Assembly: GCA_017509065.1 (NCBI GenBank)
Contig: JAFWQM010000001.1
Coordinates: 1-30,932, forward strand
DNA from: Clostridia bacterium
Lineage (GTDB): Bacteria; Bacillota_A; Clostridia; Christensenellales; Aristaeellaceae
Length of the DNA stretch: 30,932 nt
Direction: 5' to 3'
Shown: piece by piece, positions 7,509 to 16,321 of the stretch
How the letters are laid out: each line of letters opens with the position of its first letter
Position numbering within the stretch: the stretch's first letter is position 1
Made by a program: the position numbers and the translations under genes
The notes under the pieces: generated by a model
Told to the model about the DNA's origin: nothing
Database searches by the model: none
What the model saw: the letters and a program-made list of their open reading frames with translations, nothing else

Positions 7509-8432
7509 ATGAAAGCAAAACGGACAGGCCGGGGGCGGGCCAGCACATGGCAGCTGCTGGTGATTGCTCTGCCCGGCATCCTGTATCTGATCATCAACAA
7601 CTACATTCCCATGTTCGGCGTATTCCTGGCTTTCAAGGATTACAACTACTTCCGGGGCATTTTCGGCAGCGATTGGTGCGGGTTTGAAAATTTCGAGTTC
7701 CTCTTCCGCACGCGGGACGCCTGGCTGATCACCCGGAACACGCTGCTCTACAACGCAGCGTTCATTATCCTGGGCACGGTATTTTCCATCTTTCTGGCGA
7801 TCCTGCTGCACGAGCTGGGCACCCGCAGGCGGGTCAAGTTCTACCAGGCGTCGCTGCTGCTGCCCAACCTGCTTTCCTGGGTTGTGATCGGGTTCATCGT
7901 ATACGCCTTCCTGAACGCCGACACCGGCTTCATGAACAACACCGTCGCAAAAGCCTTCGGTATGGAGCCGGTCAACTGGTACACCACCACCGGCCCCTGG
8001 CCGTTTATCCTGACGCTGGTGTACCTGTGGAAGTTCGCGGGCTGCAATTCCATCATCTATGTGTCCGCCATCGCCGGGATCGACAAGAGCATTTTCGAGG
8101 CCGCCGATCTGGACGGCGCGGGCAAATGGCAGCAGATTTTCCACATCACCATCCCCATGCTGAAACCAACGGTGATGATCCTGACCCTGATGGCCATCGG
8201 CCGCATCTTCTATTCCGACTTCGGCCTGTTCTACCAGGTGCCGCAGAACGCGGGCCGCCTGTTCGACGTGACCCAGACCATCGACACTTATGTGTATCGC
8301 GGCCTGATGGAGCTGAACGACGTGGGCATGGCCGCCGCCGCGGCCCTGTATCAGTCCGTGGTGGGCTTCCTGCTGGTGGTCGGCGCGAACGCGTTAGTGC
8401 GCAAGCTCGACCCGGACAACGCGCTGTTTTGA
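7509..8432 (+). CDS. Sugar ABC transporter permease, LplB type
   Basis: A 307-residue membrane protein of the LplB family of carbohydrate permeases (binding-protein-dependent transport, MalF-like side). It begins with a basic stretch and a membrane segment reading LLVIALPGILYLIINNYIP, then the conserved PMFGVFLAFKDYN. The EAA loop is seen as IFEAADLDGAGKWQQIFHITIP at about 196-217. It would pair with the permease at 8445 to form the channel. No ATPase is encoded nearby; such systems commonly share a genome-wide MsmK/UgpC-type ATPase. ATG 7509 follows an AGGGGGA site. The stop is 12 bases before the next start. Confidence 0.92.
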   Translation: MKAKRTGRGRASTWQLLVIALPGILYLIINNYIPMFGVFLAFKDYNYFRGIFGSDWCGFENFEFLFRTRDAWLITRNTLLYNAAFIILGTVFSIFLAILLHELGTRRRVKFYQASLLLPNLLSWVVIGFIVYAFLNADTGFMNNTVAKAFGMEPVNWYTTTGPWPFILTLVYLWKFAGCNSIIYVSAIAGIDKSIFEAADLDGAGKWQQIFHITIPMLKPTVMILTLMAIGRIFYSDFGLFYQVPQNAGRLFDVTQTIDTYVYRGLMELNDVGMAAAAALYQSVVGFLLVVGANALVRKLDPDNALF

Positions 8433-8444
8433 GGGGGTGAGGAT

Positions 8445-9341
8445 ATGGATCAAAATTTTGCCGAGTCCAAACGTTTCCGTCTGTTCTGCACCATCGTGCT
8501 GACCGTCCTGGCCGTCATCGCGCTGCTGCCTATCCTGCTGATCGTCATTGCCTCCGTGACGGATGAAAAAGCGCTGCTCGCCAACGGTTACACCTTCTTC
8601 CCGTCCAAACTGAGCACCGATTCCTACTACTACATGGTGCGCCAGGGCAGCATGATCGTGCGCTCTTACGGCGTGACCATCCTGACTACCGTGGTCGGCA
8701 CCGCCGCGGGCGTGCTGTTCACCACCATGCTGGCCTATCCCATGGCGCGGAGCAGCTTCAGGTACCGCAACATCATGTCCTTCTTCGTGTTCTTCACTAT
8801 GCTGTTCAACGGCGGTGTGGTGGCCAGCTACATCATGTGGAGCCGCATCATTTCCATCCGCAACACCATCTGGGCGCTGATCGTGCCCAATTACCTGGTG
8901 ACGGCTTTCAACGTGTTCCTGGTGCGGAACTACTACGCCACGGGCATTCCCGAAGCGCTCATAGAGTCCGCCCAGATCGACGGCGGCAATGAGTTCGTGA
9001 TCTTCCTGAAAATCATGCTGCCCCTGTCCATCCCCGTCATCGCCACGGTGGCGCTGTTCTCCGGCCTGGCGTATTGGAACGACTGGGTCAACGGCCTGTA
9101 CTACATCACCGACCCGACCCTGTTCGGCATCCAAAATCTGCTCATTCGCATCATGAACAACATCCAGTTCCTAAAGAGCAGCAGCAACGCCGCGCTGCTC
9201 GGCACCCAGCAGGTCGATCTGCCCGGCACCTCCGTGCGCATGGCCATGGCCGTGATCGGCATGCTGCCCGTGGTCATCATCTTCCCCTTCGTGCAGAAGT
9301 ACTTCATCAAGGGCGTGGTGCTGGGAGCTGTCAAAGGATAA
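8445..9341 (+). CDS. Sugar ABC transporter permease, YtcP/AraQ type
   Basis: A 298-residue membrane protein of the YtcP/AraQ carbohydrate permease family, the second half of the channel with the LplB-type protein. The first membrane segment is at about 14-34 (IVLTVLAVIALLPILLIVIA). The EAA loop reads IPEALIESAQIDGGNEFVIF near 165-184, and it ends in the typical PFVQKYFIKGVVLGAVKG. A GGGGGTGAGG site precedes ATG 8445. With the binding protein at 5616 and the regulators at 11140-14437 it makes a standard Clostridial YesMN-LplB-YtcP arrangement, which often serves complex plant or host glycans. The substrate cannot be read from the sequence. Confidence 0.92.
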   Translation: MDQNFAESKRFRLFCTIVLTVLAVIALLPILLIVIASVTDEKALLANGYTFFPSKLSTDSYYYMVRQGSMIVRSYGVTILTTVVGTAAGVLFTTMLAYPMARSSFRYRNIMSFFVFFTMLFNGGVVASYIMWSRIISIRNTIWALIVPNYLVTAFNVFLVRNYYATGIPEALIESAQIDGGNEFVIFLKIMLPLSIPVIATVALFSGLAYWNDWVNGLYYITDPTLFGIQNLLIRIMNNIQFLKSSSNAALLGTQQVDLPGTSVRMAMAVIGMLPVVIIFPFVQKYFIKGVVLGAVKG

Positions 9342-9361
9342 GTAGGTTGATAAACGAAGCA

Positions 9362-9380
9362 GGGGGCTTCTTCCGCCCCC
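9362..9380 (+). terminator. Weak hairpin between permease and Nif3-like gene
   Basis: GGGGGC at 9362-9367 pairs with GCCCCC at 9375-9380 over a 7-base loop. Only a poor T tract follows (ggcgttcctt), so it is more likely an mRNA stability hairpin or attenuator than a full terminator. Confidence 0.4.
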
Positions 9381-9431
9381 GGCGTTCCTTAAAGAAAAGT
9401 GTGTTCATCCCGACAAAGGAGTGACAAACGA

Positions 9432-10277
9432 ATGACTGTACGCGAAATTACCGATGCGATGATCAAAAAGACCGGAGTGCCGCCGATCCCGCTCAAGGAC
9501 ACCTGCGACCGGCTGATGGCCGGGTCGTGGGACATGGAAGTGAAGGGCATTGCCATGACGTTCATGGCGACGGTGGACGTGATCAAAAAGGCGGCGGCGC
9601 TGGGCGCGAACCTGATTATCACCCACGAGCCCACCTGGTTCACCGGCATGGATCAAACCGACTGGCTGGCTGGCGACCCGGTGTACCTGGAAAAGAAGAA
9701 GCTGATCGAGGAAACGGGCGTGACCATCTGGCGCTTCCACGACCATATGCACTTCGACCAGCAGGACGGCATCTACCGGGGCTTCGACCAGGAAACGGGC
9801 TGGGCGCGGTACCGGATGCCCATCCTGTACGACCCTGCCGGGCCCGCGTTCCTCAAAGGCCGGTTCGACGGGTGCTATGAGATCCCCGAAACCACGCTGC
9901 GCGGCCTGTGCGAAGAACTGAAAAAGAGCATCGGCATGACGACGATGCGCGTGATCGGCAATCCGGACATGCCCGTTTCCCGCGTGGGCGTGCTGCCCGG
10001 CGGCGGCAGCCTGGGCCTGGGCGTGGAACAGATGCCCATGCAGCTCATGCGCCGCCGGAACCTGGACGTGATCCTCTGCGGCGACATCACCGAATGGACG
10101 CTGCCCGCCTACGTGCGCGACGCAGCGCAGATGGGGATGCGCAAGGCCATCATCGTGCTGGGCCACGAGCGCAGCGAAGAGCCCGGCATGAAATGGCTGG
10201 GCGAATGGATGCGCGATTTCACCGGCGATATCCCCCTCTATTTCACCGACGCAGAGGAACCGTTCGTTTACCTGTAA
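9432..10277 (+). CDS. Nif3-like dinuclear metal center protein
   Basis: A 281-residue protein of the NIF3/YbgI family, which forms ring-shaped hexamers with two metal ions per subunit. Family activity is still unsettled; a GTP cyclohydrolase- or hydrolase-like role has been proposed for some members. Candidate ligands here are His65-Glu66 (LIITHEPTWF, where the better known members have HHP), His103 and His105 with Asp109 (RFHDHMHFDQ), and His245 with Glu249 (GHERSEEPG). ATG 9432 was chosen because AAAGGAG lies 10 bases upstream and it starts the conserved TVREITD. It lies between the sugar permeases and an esterase, suggesting it acts on the imported compound or its product. No PII-like insert is present. 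Confidence 0.87.
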   Translation: MTVREITDAMIKKTGVPPIPLKDTCDRLMAGSWDMEVKGIAMTFMATVDVIKKAAALGANLIITHEPTWFTGMDQTDWLAGDPVYLEKKKLIEETGVTIWRFHDHMHFDQQDGIYRGFDQETGWARYRMPILYDPAGPAFLKGRFDGCYEIPETTLRGLCEELKKSIGMTTMRVIGNPDMPVSRVGVLPGGGSLGLGVEQMPMQLMRRRNLDVILCGDITEWTLPAYVRDAAQMGMRKAIIVLGHERSEEPGMKWLGEWMRDFTGDIPLYFTDAEEPFVYL

Positions 10278-10322
10278 TTGATCAGTTGCATACACACGAT
10301 CTGTAGATGGAGGCGAATTACA

Positions 10323-11129
10323 ATGGCAGTATTTACCGGACAGTATTTTTCTGTTGTGCTAAAACGCAACGTTACCTTTTCCGCGGTCCTGCCCGTGGAC
10401 GTGTTCGGAGCACAGGGCAAGGTGGAGTACATCGACGGTCCGTTCCCGACCCTGTACCTGCTTCACGGTTTTTCCGGGAACCATATGGACTGGCTGTATC
10501 ACGGCAATGTGGCGGGGCTGGCCGCCATGCGCCGGATAGCGATCGTGATGCCATCTGGCGAAAACAGCTTCTATCTGGACAATCCCCGCAGCGACCAGGC
10601 GTATTCCGAATTCATCGGAAAAGAGCTGGTGGACGTGACGCGGCGTTTGTTCCCGCTGTCCCATAAGCGCGAGGAAACCTGGATCGGCGGCCTGTCCATG
10701 GGCGGCTTCGGCGCGCTGCGCAACGGCCTGTATTTCAACGACGTGTTCGGCGCGGTGATTGCCCTGTCCTCCGCGCTCATCACCGACGAGGTAGCGCAGA
10801 TGAAACCCGGCAAGGGCAATTTCATGGCGCCTTACGAATACTACGCCCACACCTTCGGCGAGCCCTCCGCCCTGCTTGCCAGCGACCGCGCGCCGAAAAC
10901 CCTGGCGAAAACGCGCAAGGAGGAAGGCGCGAAGCTGCCCCGCATTTTCATGGCCTGCGGCACGGAGGATTTCCTCTATCCCGCTAATCTGGACATGCAC
11001 GAATGCCTGAAAAAGCTCGGCATTCCCCACGAGTGGCACACCCATCCCGGCATCCATGACTTCAACTTCTGGAACTATGCCTTGCCCTTGGGCCTGGATT
11101 GGGTAATGCAGGACGCGCAGCCAACGTGA
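10323..11129 (+). CDS. Alpha/beta-hydrolase esterase, FrmB/EstA-like
   Basis: A 268-residue cytoplasmic esterase (no signal peptide) of the esterase D/FrmB/tributyrin esterase family. The catalytic triad is visible: Ser125 in the nucleophile elbow GGLSMGGFG, Asp216 in CGTEDFLYP and His245 in HPGIHDFNFW. The oxyanion region is LLHGFSGN at 46-53. GGAGG at 10309-10313 lies 9 bases before ATG 10323, and the protein then starts MAVFTGQYFS. It is the last gene of the plus-strand sugar locus. Members hydrolyse S-formylglutathione or short acyl esters including acetylated or feruloylated sugars; in this context deacylation of an imported glycan is the most reasonable inference. Its stop is 10 bases from the convergent regulator. 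Confidence 0.9.
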   Translation: MAVFTGQYFSVVLKRNVTFSAVLPVDVFGAQGKVEYIDGPFPTLYLLHGFSGNHMDWLYHGNVAGLAAMRRIAIVMPSGENSFYLDNPRSDQAYSEFIGKELVDVTRRLFPLSHKREETWIGGLSMGGFGALRNGLYFNDVFGAVIALSSALITDEVAQMKPGKGNFMAPYEYYAHTFGEPSALLASDRAPKTLAKTRKEEGAKLPRIFMACGTEDFLYPANLDMHECLKKLGIPHEWHTHPGIHDFNFWNYALPLGLDWVMQDAQPT

Positions 11130-11139
11130 TGAAAAGCCC

Positions 11140-12726
11140 TCATTCCTCTGTTTTCGTCGCGGCGGCCCTGTACTGCTGCGGAGTCATGCCGGTCTCTTTT
11201 TTGAAAAGCGTGGAAAAGTAGGAAAAATTATCAAAGCCCGTTTTCATCGCTGCCTCCGATACGGAAGTATCGCCCCGCGTCAGCAGCTTTTTTGCCTGTT
11301 CCAACCGGTATTCCCGAAGGGCGTCCATCAGGAATTTACCGGTTTTTTTGCTGTACAGCTTTGCCAGGTACTGAGGCGTCAGGTGGAAGGCCGCCGCGAT
11401 GTCATCCCGGCTCAGCGGTTCGGCATAATGGGCGGAAATGTAGGCGTTGACCCGCTCCACCAGCGTGTCGGCGCGGCTCAGCTCCTCCAGGCTCTGGAAC
11501 GTTCTTTCCAGCAGGTAATTCGCCCAGCGGATCAAATCCATGGGGGAGCGGCAGGCGTTGTCCGCGAGGCGGTCAAAGGCCTCGTCGCCCACCGCCCGCG
11601 TCACCTGCATCCCTTCCTTGAGCATGTGCGCGTATACGGCCTGGGTGACTTCCTTGCGCAGGGTATGGAGCGTGTGCTCGTTCAGGCGGCGCATGGAGGA
11701 ACGGATGTCCATCTCCCGCTTGATCTCGTTGAGGATGGCCCGTTTGTCTTTCCGAATCAGCATGTTCTCCATCTTCTGCAGGTCCAGAATCTGCCCCTCT
11801 CCGCTTTCCTGCTGCGCTTGTTCTTCCCGGAAGCACTCGCCGAAATGCGCTACGCTGCTGACCATGATTTTCTGAATCCGCATGAATCCCGACGCAAGCT
11901 CCGTCAAAGGCCGGGGCCGGCCGACGCAGCATGTGCCCTGGAGATGCAGCGTATGCCCGCAGCGGGAGAGCACGGCGGCGCAGGCCTGCTCCAGGCCCGG
12001 CTTGTTCTCCGCGGCGGCGATGACCCAGGCGTCCGTTTCTTCCAGGCGGGTCACGGTTCTCGGACTCTCCGGCTGGTGAAAAATCTCTTCCGCATAGATG
12101 CTTTTCAGGCAGTAAAAAAACAGCTTATCGCCCATTTCCCGCATTTTCGCTTCATAGTCCGTAATGCGGGTCACGATCAGGCAATAGGTGTCCTCCGCGG
12201 AAATGAGCAGTCCTCTCGCGGCGATTTCCGCGCGCAGGGCGGTCAAATCGCCGGCGGGCGCGTTGAGCAGGGAAAGCCAGAACGCGTTTTCATCCCGGGC
12301 CAGGTTGCGCAGGTGCCAGTCCCCGATCTCCAGACGCGACAGTTCTTCCTTTTTCCGCGCGATTTTTTCCGCGCAGCGGCGGATGGTCAGCTTCATGATC
12401 TCCGGGTCGAAGGGCTTGATGATATACTCCATCACTTCCATTTTGATGGCGGTGGCGGCGTACTCGAATTTTTCATGGCAGGTGAGCAGCACGAATTCCG
12501 TGGGAATATTCTGCTCCCTGATCCACTGCAGCAGTTCCAGGCCTGACCCCCGGGGCATCTCGATATCGCTGATCACCAGGTCTATGCTGCTGCTCGTCAG
12601 GATGCTTTTCGCGGGCGAAATGCTGTAGGCGGTATACACCTTTTCAATGCCGATGGCGGGCCAGTCGATGGAGGACAGGATCAGATCCATCGTGGGGATG
12701 TCGTCGTCGACCAGCAGGATATTCAT
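11140..12726 (-). CDS. Response regulator with AraC-type DNA-binding domain, YesN-like
   Basis: A 528-residue cytoplasmic transcription regulator. Residues 1-120 are a receiver domain with acidic residues LLVDDD at 4-9, phosphoacceptor Asp54 (LVISDIEMP) and the conserved Lys in YIIKPFD. A variable central region follows, and the last 105 residues are two helix-turn-helix motifs of AraC type (LSRDDIAAAFHLTPQYLAKL and VSEAAMKTGFDNFSYFSTLF). AAAGGAG lies 7 bases before ATG 12726; longer in-frame starts reach back into the kinase gene. It follows the kinase gene by 4 bases and is convergent with the sugar locus, which it most likely activates. No DNA operator is identified. Confidence 0.93.
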   Translation of the reverse strand: MNILLVDDDIPTMDLILSSIDWPAIGIEKVYTAYSISPAKSILTSSSIDLVISDIEMPRGSGLELLQWIREQNIPTEFVLLTCHEKFEYAATAIKMEVMEYIIKPFDPEIMKLTIRRCAEKIARKKEELSRLEIGDWHLRNLARDENAFWLSLLNAPAGDLTALRAEIAARGLLISAEDTYCLIVTRITDYEAKMREMGDKLFFYCLKSIYAEEIFHQPESPRTVTRLEETDAWVIAAAENKPGLEQACAAVLSRCGHTLHLQGTCCVGRPRPLTELASGFMRIQKIMVSSVAHFGECFREEQAQQESGEGQILDLQKMENMLIRKDKRAILNEIKREMDIRSSMRRLNEHTLHTLRKEVTQAVYAHMLKEGMQVTRAVGDEAFDRLADNACRSPMDLIRWANYLLERTFQSLEELSRADTLVERVNAYISAHYAEPLSRDDIAAAFHLTPQYLAKLYSKKTGKFLMDALREYRLEQAKKLLTRGDTSVSEAAMKTGFDNFSYFSTLFKKETGMTPQQYRAAATKTEE

Positions 12727-12730
12727 GCTG

Positions 12731-14437
12731 TCACTCCTTTTCCTTCGTCTGCACGTTGTATTCATGAAGCGGCTTGCGGGGCACATAGATGGTGTTCAGG
12801 CAGCCGTGGGGCGTGATGTTGGAAAAGCGCGTCAGATCCTTCCGCTCGTACATCAGCTCCATCGTGCGGCGGACGCTCCACAGCCCCACCCGGTGCCCGT
12901 CCGCGCCGGGCTGGGCGTCCGGGCTGTTGATGGCTGCAAGCACCTCTTCGGGATAGCCTTTTCCGTCGTCCTCGATGGTGATTTTCAGCATTTCTTCCCC
13001 GTCTTTTTCACATTTGCTTACGCGGATGAGGATGGTCAGCACGTCTTCCATGGACACGGCGTATTTGTATTCGTTCTCAATGATCGTCTGAATCAGCATC
13101 TGCGGAATGGGCCAGTCCGCCAGCTCGGACGGAAGATCGGTCAAATGGAATATACAGCCCGGATACACGCATTCCTGCATGGAAAAGTAGTTTTCGATGT
13201 GCAGGATCTCTTCCCTGACCGGCACCGTATGCAGACCGGAGCGGAACATATACCGGATATTTTTGGACAGCGCGTCCACATACGCGCTGATTTCATTGCT
13301 TCTGTTCTGCCTGTCGAGGCTGGAGATGGTGGTGATGGCGTTCAGGAAAAAGTGGGGCCGCAGCTGCAGCCGAATGCTTTTCAGTTCCATATCCTGCAAA
13401 GCGATGATTTGTTCATAGCGGTTGATTTTCAGATCGACGATCTCGTCCATCAGCTGGTTGAAGCTGTCCTTCAGCTGTTCAAATTCCCGGGTGCCGAAAT
13501 GGTCGGTGATGCGCACATCGTATTCCTGCCGCTTGATGCGGGACATGACTTCGGATATCTTCCGCATCGGCGTATACAGCTCTCTGCGCATGTACCGGGC
13601 CAGCAGCAGGCTGACCGACAGCGCGACCACGATGATCAGCAGCACCGCGGTCATGTTGGAGCGGAGCAGCGTCCAAAGCGACCACGGCGTGGCGAGGCAG
13701 GATAAAGCCAGTTCGCCGCCCAACAGCGAGCGTATGGAAATCAGCGCCTTGTTTTTCGTCATGTCCGGCATATCGCCTGGCGCGGCAGCCTGCTGCCGGG
13801 TGGAGGCAAGCATCGTTCCGGACGAATCGGAAAGGACGAAGACCTGATCCGTTTCGCTTTGAGGAATTGCGGCAAGCAGCTGTTCCGCCCGGTAATACGC
13901 CGCAACGGCGCGGCCTTCAAAAAGATACGCCCGATAAATATACTCCTGCCCGTTCAGGTTTGAATGGCCCCATTTCTGATCGGCGGTTATGGTCTGCGCA
14001 AGGGAACGGGTAAATTGCCGCAGCGCGTCCCTGTCCCAGTAATTCAGGCCGCTGACGGAATAATCCAGGCAGGTGTCATACGCGCTGTCCGCCGCCACAA
14101 AGCATTCCGCGCGGGTTTTGTTGTTCGCCAGCGCTTCCCGAAGCGCGCGGAAAACGCTTTGACCGGCATAAAAGCGTTCCGTTTCTTCCGGGCTTTTGAG
14201 CAGCTGCAGGTTCGCAAATTGCTGCAGCAGCAGGTCCCGAAGGCTTCCATCCATCTGCTCCAGGGCCTTTTGTATTTCAAGCCCGTGGATTTCCGTCTGT
14301 TTCACGCCTTCCTGCCTTTCCTCCCGCGCGGTCACTTCATAGAAAGTGAATAAATATGCGCCAAGCAAAAAAGACAGCAGGATCACCATGCTGAAAAACA
14401 GCGCGAATATCTTCCTGAAAAAGGACGGTTTATCCAT
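12731..14437 (-). CDS. Sensor histidine kinase, YesM-like
   Basis: A 568-residue membrane kinase of the YesM/LytS class. It has transmembrane segments at about 10-33 and 261-282 flanking a 225-residue extracellular sensor, then a HAMP domain at 283-335. The phosphoacceptor is His362 in QLRPHFFLNAI, a slight change from the usual QINPHFLYN. The ATP-binding domain shows the N-box ENEYKYAV (Asn455), DDGKG at 490-494 and GLWSVR at 518-523. GGGAG lies 9 bases before the ATG. It forms a two-gene operon with the YesN-like regulator and probably senses the sugar taken up by the adjacent transporter, perhaps through its binding protein; that is inference from common pairing. Confidence 0.93.
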   Translation of the reverse strand: MDKPSFFRKIFALFFSMVILLSFLLGAYLFTFYEVTAREERQEGVKQTEIHGLEIQKALEQMDGSLRDLLLQQFANLQLLKSPEETERFYAGQSVFRALREALANNKTRAECFVAADSAYDTCLDYSVSGLNYWDRDALRQFTRSLAQTITADQKWGHSNLNGQEYIYRAYLFEGRAVAAYYRAEQLLAAIPQSETDQVFVLSDSSGTMLASTRQQAAAPGDMPDMTKNKALISIRSLLGGELALSCLATPWSLWTLLRSNMTAVLLIIVVALSVSLLLARYMRRELYTPMRKISEVMSRIKRQEYDVRITDHFGTREFEQLKDSFNQLMDEIVDLKINRYEQIIALQDMELKSIRLQLRPHFFLNAITTISSLDRQNRSNEISAYVDALSKNIRYMFRSGLHTVPVREEILHIENYFSMQECVYPGCIFHLTDLPSELADWPIPQMLIQTIIENEYKYAVSMEDVLTILIRVSKCEKDGEEMLKITIEDDGKGYPEEVLAAINSPDAQPGADGHRVGLWSVRRTMELMYERKDLTRFSNITPHGCLNTIYVPRKPLHEYNVQTKEKE

Positions 14438-14484
14438 GATATCGAACTCCCGCGAGAAAAATATCCATGTTTCACACAGGTGTT

Positions 14485-14513
14485 ATTATACTGAAAAAGA
14501 AGCCCGGACGCAA
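14485..14513 (-). promoter_or_regulatory. Promoter of the kinase/regulator operon
   Basis: On the minus strand TTGCGT (14513-14508) and a perfect TATAAT (14490-14485) have a 17-base spacer. The -10 is 48 bases upstream of the kinase start codon. Confidence 0.75.
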
Positions 14514-14554
14514 TAGAAAAACAGGGAACACGGCCGTTTGACGGCGCGGCGAGA

Positions 14555-14630
14555 GTACCTTTTACATATCTGGGGGAAACCATTCTTTGGCGGTCAAAGA
14601 ATGGTTTCCCCAGGAATATCTGAATCGTAA
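14555..14630. repeat. Palindromic repeat, copy 2 with flanks
   Basis: The core hairpin is TGGGGGAAACCATTCTTTGG at 14571-14590 and a near-complementary arm at 14595-14612 with one C fewer. It lies inverted relative to the copy at 24424-24629 and shares sequence outside the arms: 19 identical bases on one side (14612-14630 against 24442-24424 on the other strand) and a near match on the other (14555-14570 against about 24614-24629). The shared flanks show that this is one element. It lies between the divergent promoters of the kinase operon and pyruvate kinase; no gene is seen in this 316-base gap. Confidence 0.8.
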
Positions 14631-14671
14631 TCGGCGGGAAGCAGTTTTCTATGACAAAAACCCAAAAAGAA

Positions 14672-14700
14672 TTGACAAAAGAATGATGAAAAGGTATCAT
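14672..14700 (+). promoter_or_regulatory. Promoter of pyruvate kinase
   Basis: A perfect TTGACA at 14672-14677 and TATCAT at 14695-14700 are separated by 17 bases. The leader of about 47 bases carries AAGGAGG at 14739-14745. Confidence 0.85.
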
Positions 14701-14753
14701 AAAATCAGAAGAAAAGGAACGTTTCTCTATCTGCTTTCAAGGAGGACATGCAT

Positions 14754-16166
14754 ATGCGTAAAACGAAGATTGTCTGCACCATCGGCCCGGCCAGCGAGAA
14801 GGAAGAGATTCTGGAAAAAATGATGCTGGCGGGCATGAATGTGGCCCGTATCAACTTTTCCCACGGCACCCATGAGGAGCACGCGGAAAAAATCCGCCGC
14901 GTCAAGGCCGTTCGGGAAAAGCTGAACCTGCCCGTCGCCATCATGCTGGACACCAAGGGCCCGGAATACCGCATCAGAACCTTTGCCAATCATAAAGTGA
15001 TGCTGAAGGAAGGCGATCCGTTTACGCTCCACGTGGACGAGGTGGAGGGCGACGAGCATCAGGTGTCCGTCACCTACGCCAACCTGAATAAGGATTTGAA
15101 CATCGGCGACCGGGTGCTCATCAACAACGGCCTCATCGCCATGGATGTGCAGGAAATCGAGGGACCGGAAATCCGCTGTCAGGTGGTCATCGGCGGCGAG
15201 CTAAGTGACCGCAAGAGCATGTCCTTCCCCGGCAAGGTGCTGAACCAGGTGTATTTAAGCGAACAGGACAAGGCGGACTTGCTGTTCGGCATCCAGCATG
15301 AGGTGGATTACGTGGCCTGCTCCTTCGTGTCCCGGAAGCAGGATTTGCTGGATTTACGCGAGTTCGTGGACGCCAACGGCGGCCAGTACCTGAGCCTCAT
15401 CGCCAAAATTGAAAATCAGAGCGGCATCGACAACATCGAGGAAATCTGCACTGCCTGCGAGGGCATCATGATCGGCCGCGGCGACATGGGCGTAGAAATC
15501 CCCTATGAGGAGCTGCCCGCCGTGCAGAAGCACCTGATCGACAAGTGCCGCATCATCGGCAAGCGGGTCATCACCGCCACCGAAATGCTGGAATCCATGA
15601 TCCACAACGCCCGCCCCACCCGCGCCGAAATCTCCGACGTGGCGAACGCCGTCTACGACGGCAGCAGCGCCATCATGCTCTCCGGCGAGACCGCGGCGGG
15701 CAAATATCCCGTGGAATCCGTGGCGGTCATGGCGAAAATCGCCGAGTCCACCGAAAAGAAAATCGACTACGCCCACCGCTTCCGCACGTCCGAGTTCATC
15801 ACCCACAACATGGTGGACGCCATTTCCCACGCCACCTGCGGCATGGCCATCGACATCGGGGCCAAGGCCATCGTTGTGTGTTCCCTTTCCGGCGGCACCG
15901 TGCGCATGATCTCCCGCTTCCGCGCGCCCATGGACATCCTGGGCCTCACCACCACGGAACACGCCATGCGCCTCCTGTCTTTGTCCTGGGGCGTCACCCC
16001 CGCCCTGGCCGACACCTATACCTCCACGGACGTCATGTTCTATGTCGCGAAGCAGAAAGCCAAGGAAATCCTTCACCTCCAGCCCGGCGACCGCATCGTC
16101 ATCACCGGCGGCCTGCCCAACGCCACATCCGGCGGCACCAATCTGATCAAGGTGGAGACCATATGA
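14754..16166 (+). CDS. pyk: Pyruvate kinase
   Basis: A 470-residue glycolytic enzyme converting phosphoenolpyruvate and ADP to pyruvate and ATP in the cytoplasm. Visible landmarks are KIVCTIGPAS at 5-14, MNVARINFSHG at 28-38 (substrate arginine 32), LDTKGPE at 65-71, the catalytic lysine in LIAKIENQSG, the metal-binding IGRGDMGVEIP, and ITATEMLESM, where Glu replaces the more usual Gln. The extra C-terminal PEP-utilising domain of some Bacillus enzymes is absent. AAGGAGG ends 8 bases before ATG 14754 but only 2 before ATG 14748, so I take the later start. A small ORF overlaps its stop codon. Confidence 0.97.
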   Translation: MRKTKIVCTIGPASEKEEILEKMMLAGMNVARINFSHGTHEEHAEKIRRVKAVREKLNLPVAIMLDTKGPEYRIRTFANHKVMLKEGDPFTLHVDEVEGDEHQVSVTYANLNKDLNIGDRVLINNGLIAMDVQEIEGPEIRCQVVIGGELSDRKSMSFPGKVLNQVYLSEQDKADLLFGIQHEVDYVACSFVSRKQDLLDLREFVDANGGQYLSLIAKIENQSGIDNIEEICTACEGIMIGRGDMGVEIPYEELPAVQKHLIDKCRIIGKRVITATEMLESMIHNARPTRAEISDVANAVYDGSSAIMLSGETAAGKYPVESVAVMAKIAESTEKKIDYAHRFRTSEFITHNMVDAISHATCGMAIDIGAKAIVVCSLSGGTVRMISRFRAPMDILGLTTTEHAMRLLSLSWGVTPALADTYTSTDVMFYVAKQKAKEILHLQPGDRIVITGGLPNATSGGTNLIKVETI

Positions 16167-16321
16167 TGGAAGATGAATTAGTAGAAAAGATGTTGGATGA
16201 TGCGGATAAAGCCGCGGAAGAATGCAGGGAACGTTATTCATTTGATGAAGTGTTTGAGCGGGCGAAGAAAAGAATTCAAGAGCATAAAAAATCTACAGTA
16301 AATAAATGTAACAATGAATAA
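16163..16321 (+). CDS. Small acidic/basic helical protein coupled to pyk, hypothetical
   Basis: A 52-residue ORF whose ATG overlaps the pyruvate kinase stop (ATGA), with AAGGTGGAG as a plausible ribosome binding site inside the end of pyk. The sequence (MMEDELVEKMLDDADKAAEE...) is highly charged and predicted helical, ending in a Lys-rich tail. No membrane segment or cysteine cluster is present. Its size and composition resemble small antitoxin-like proteins, but no toxin gene follows and I cannot name a family. The last codons and stop overlap the left end of the 143-bp repeat at 16317, so the original C-terminus may have been altered by that insertion. It could be spurious. Confidence 0.55.
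   Translation: MMEDELVEKMLDDADKAAEECRERYSFDEVFERAKKRIQEHKKSTVNKCNNE

Noticed and set aside
14748..14753. Upstream ATG as the start of pyruvate kinase
   Set aside because: It would leave only 2 bases after the Shine-Dalgarno sequence; the ATG at 14754 has the normal 8.
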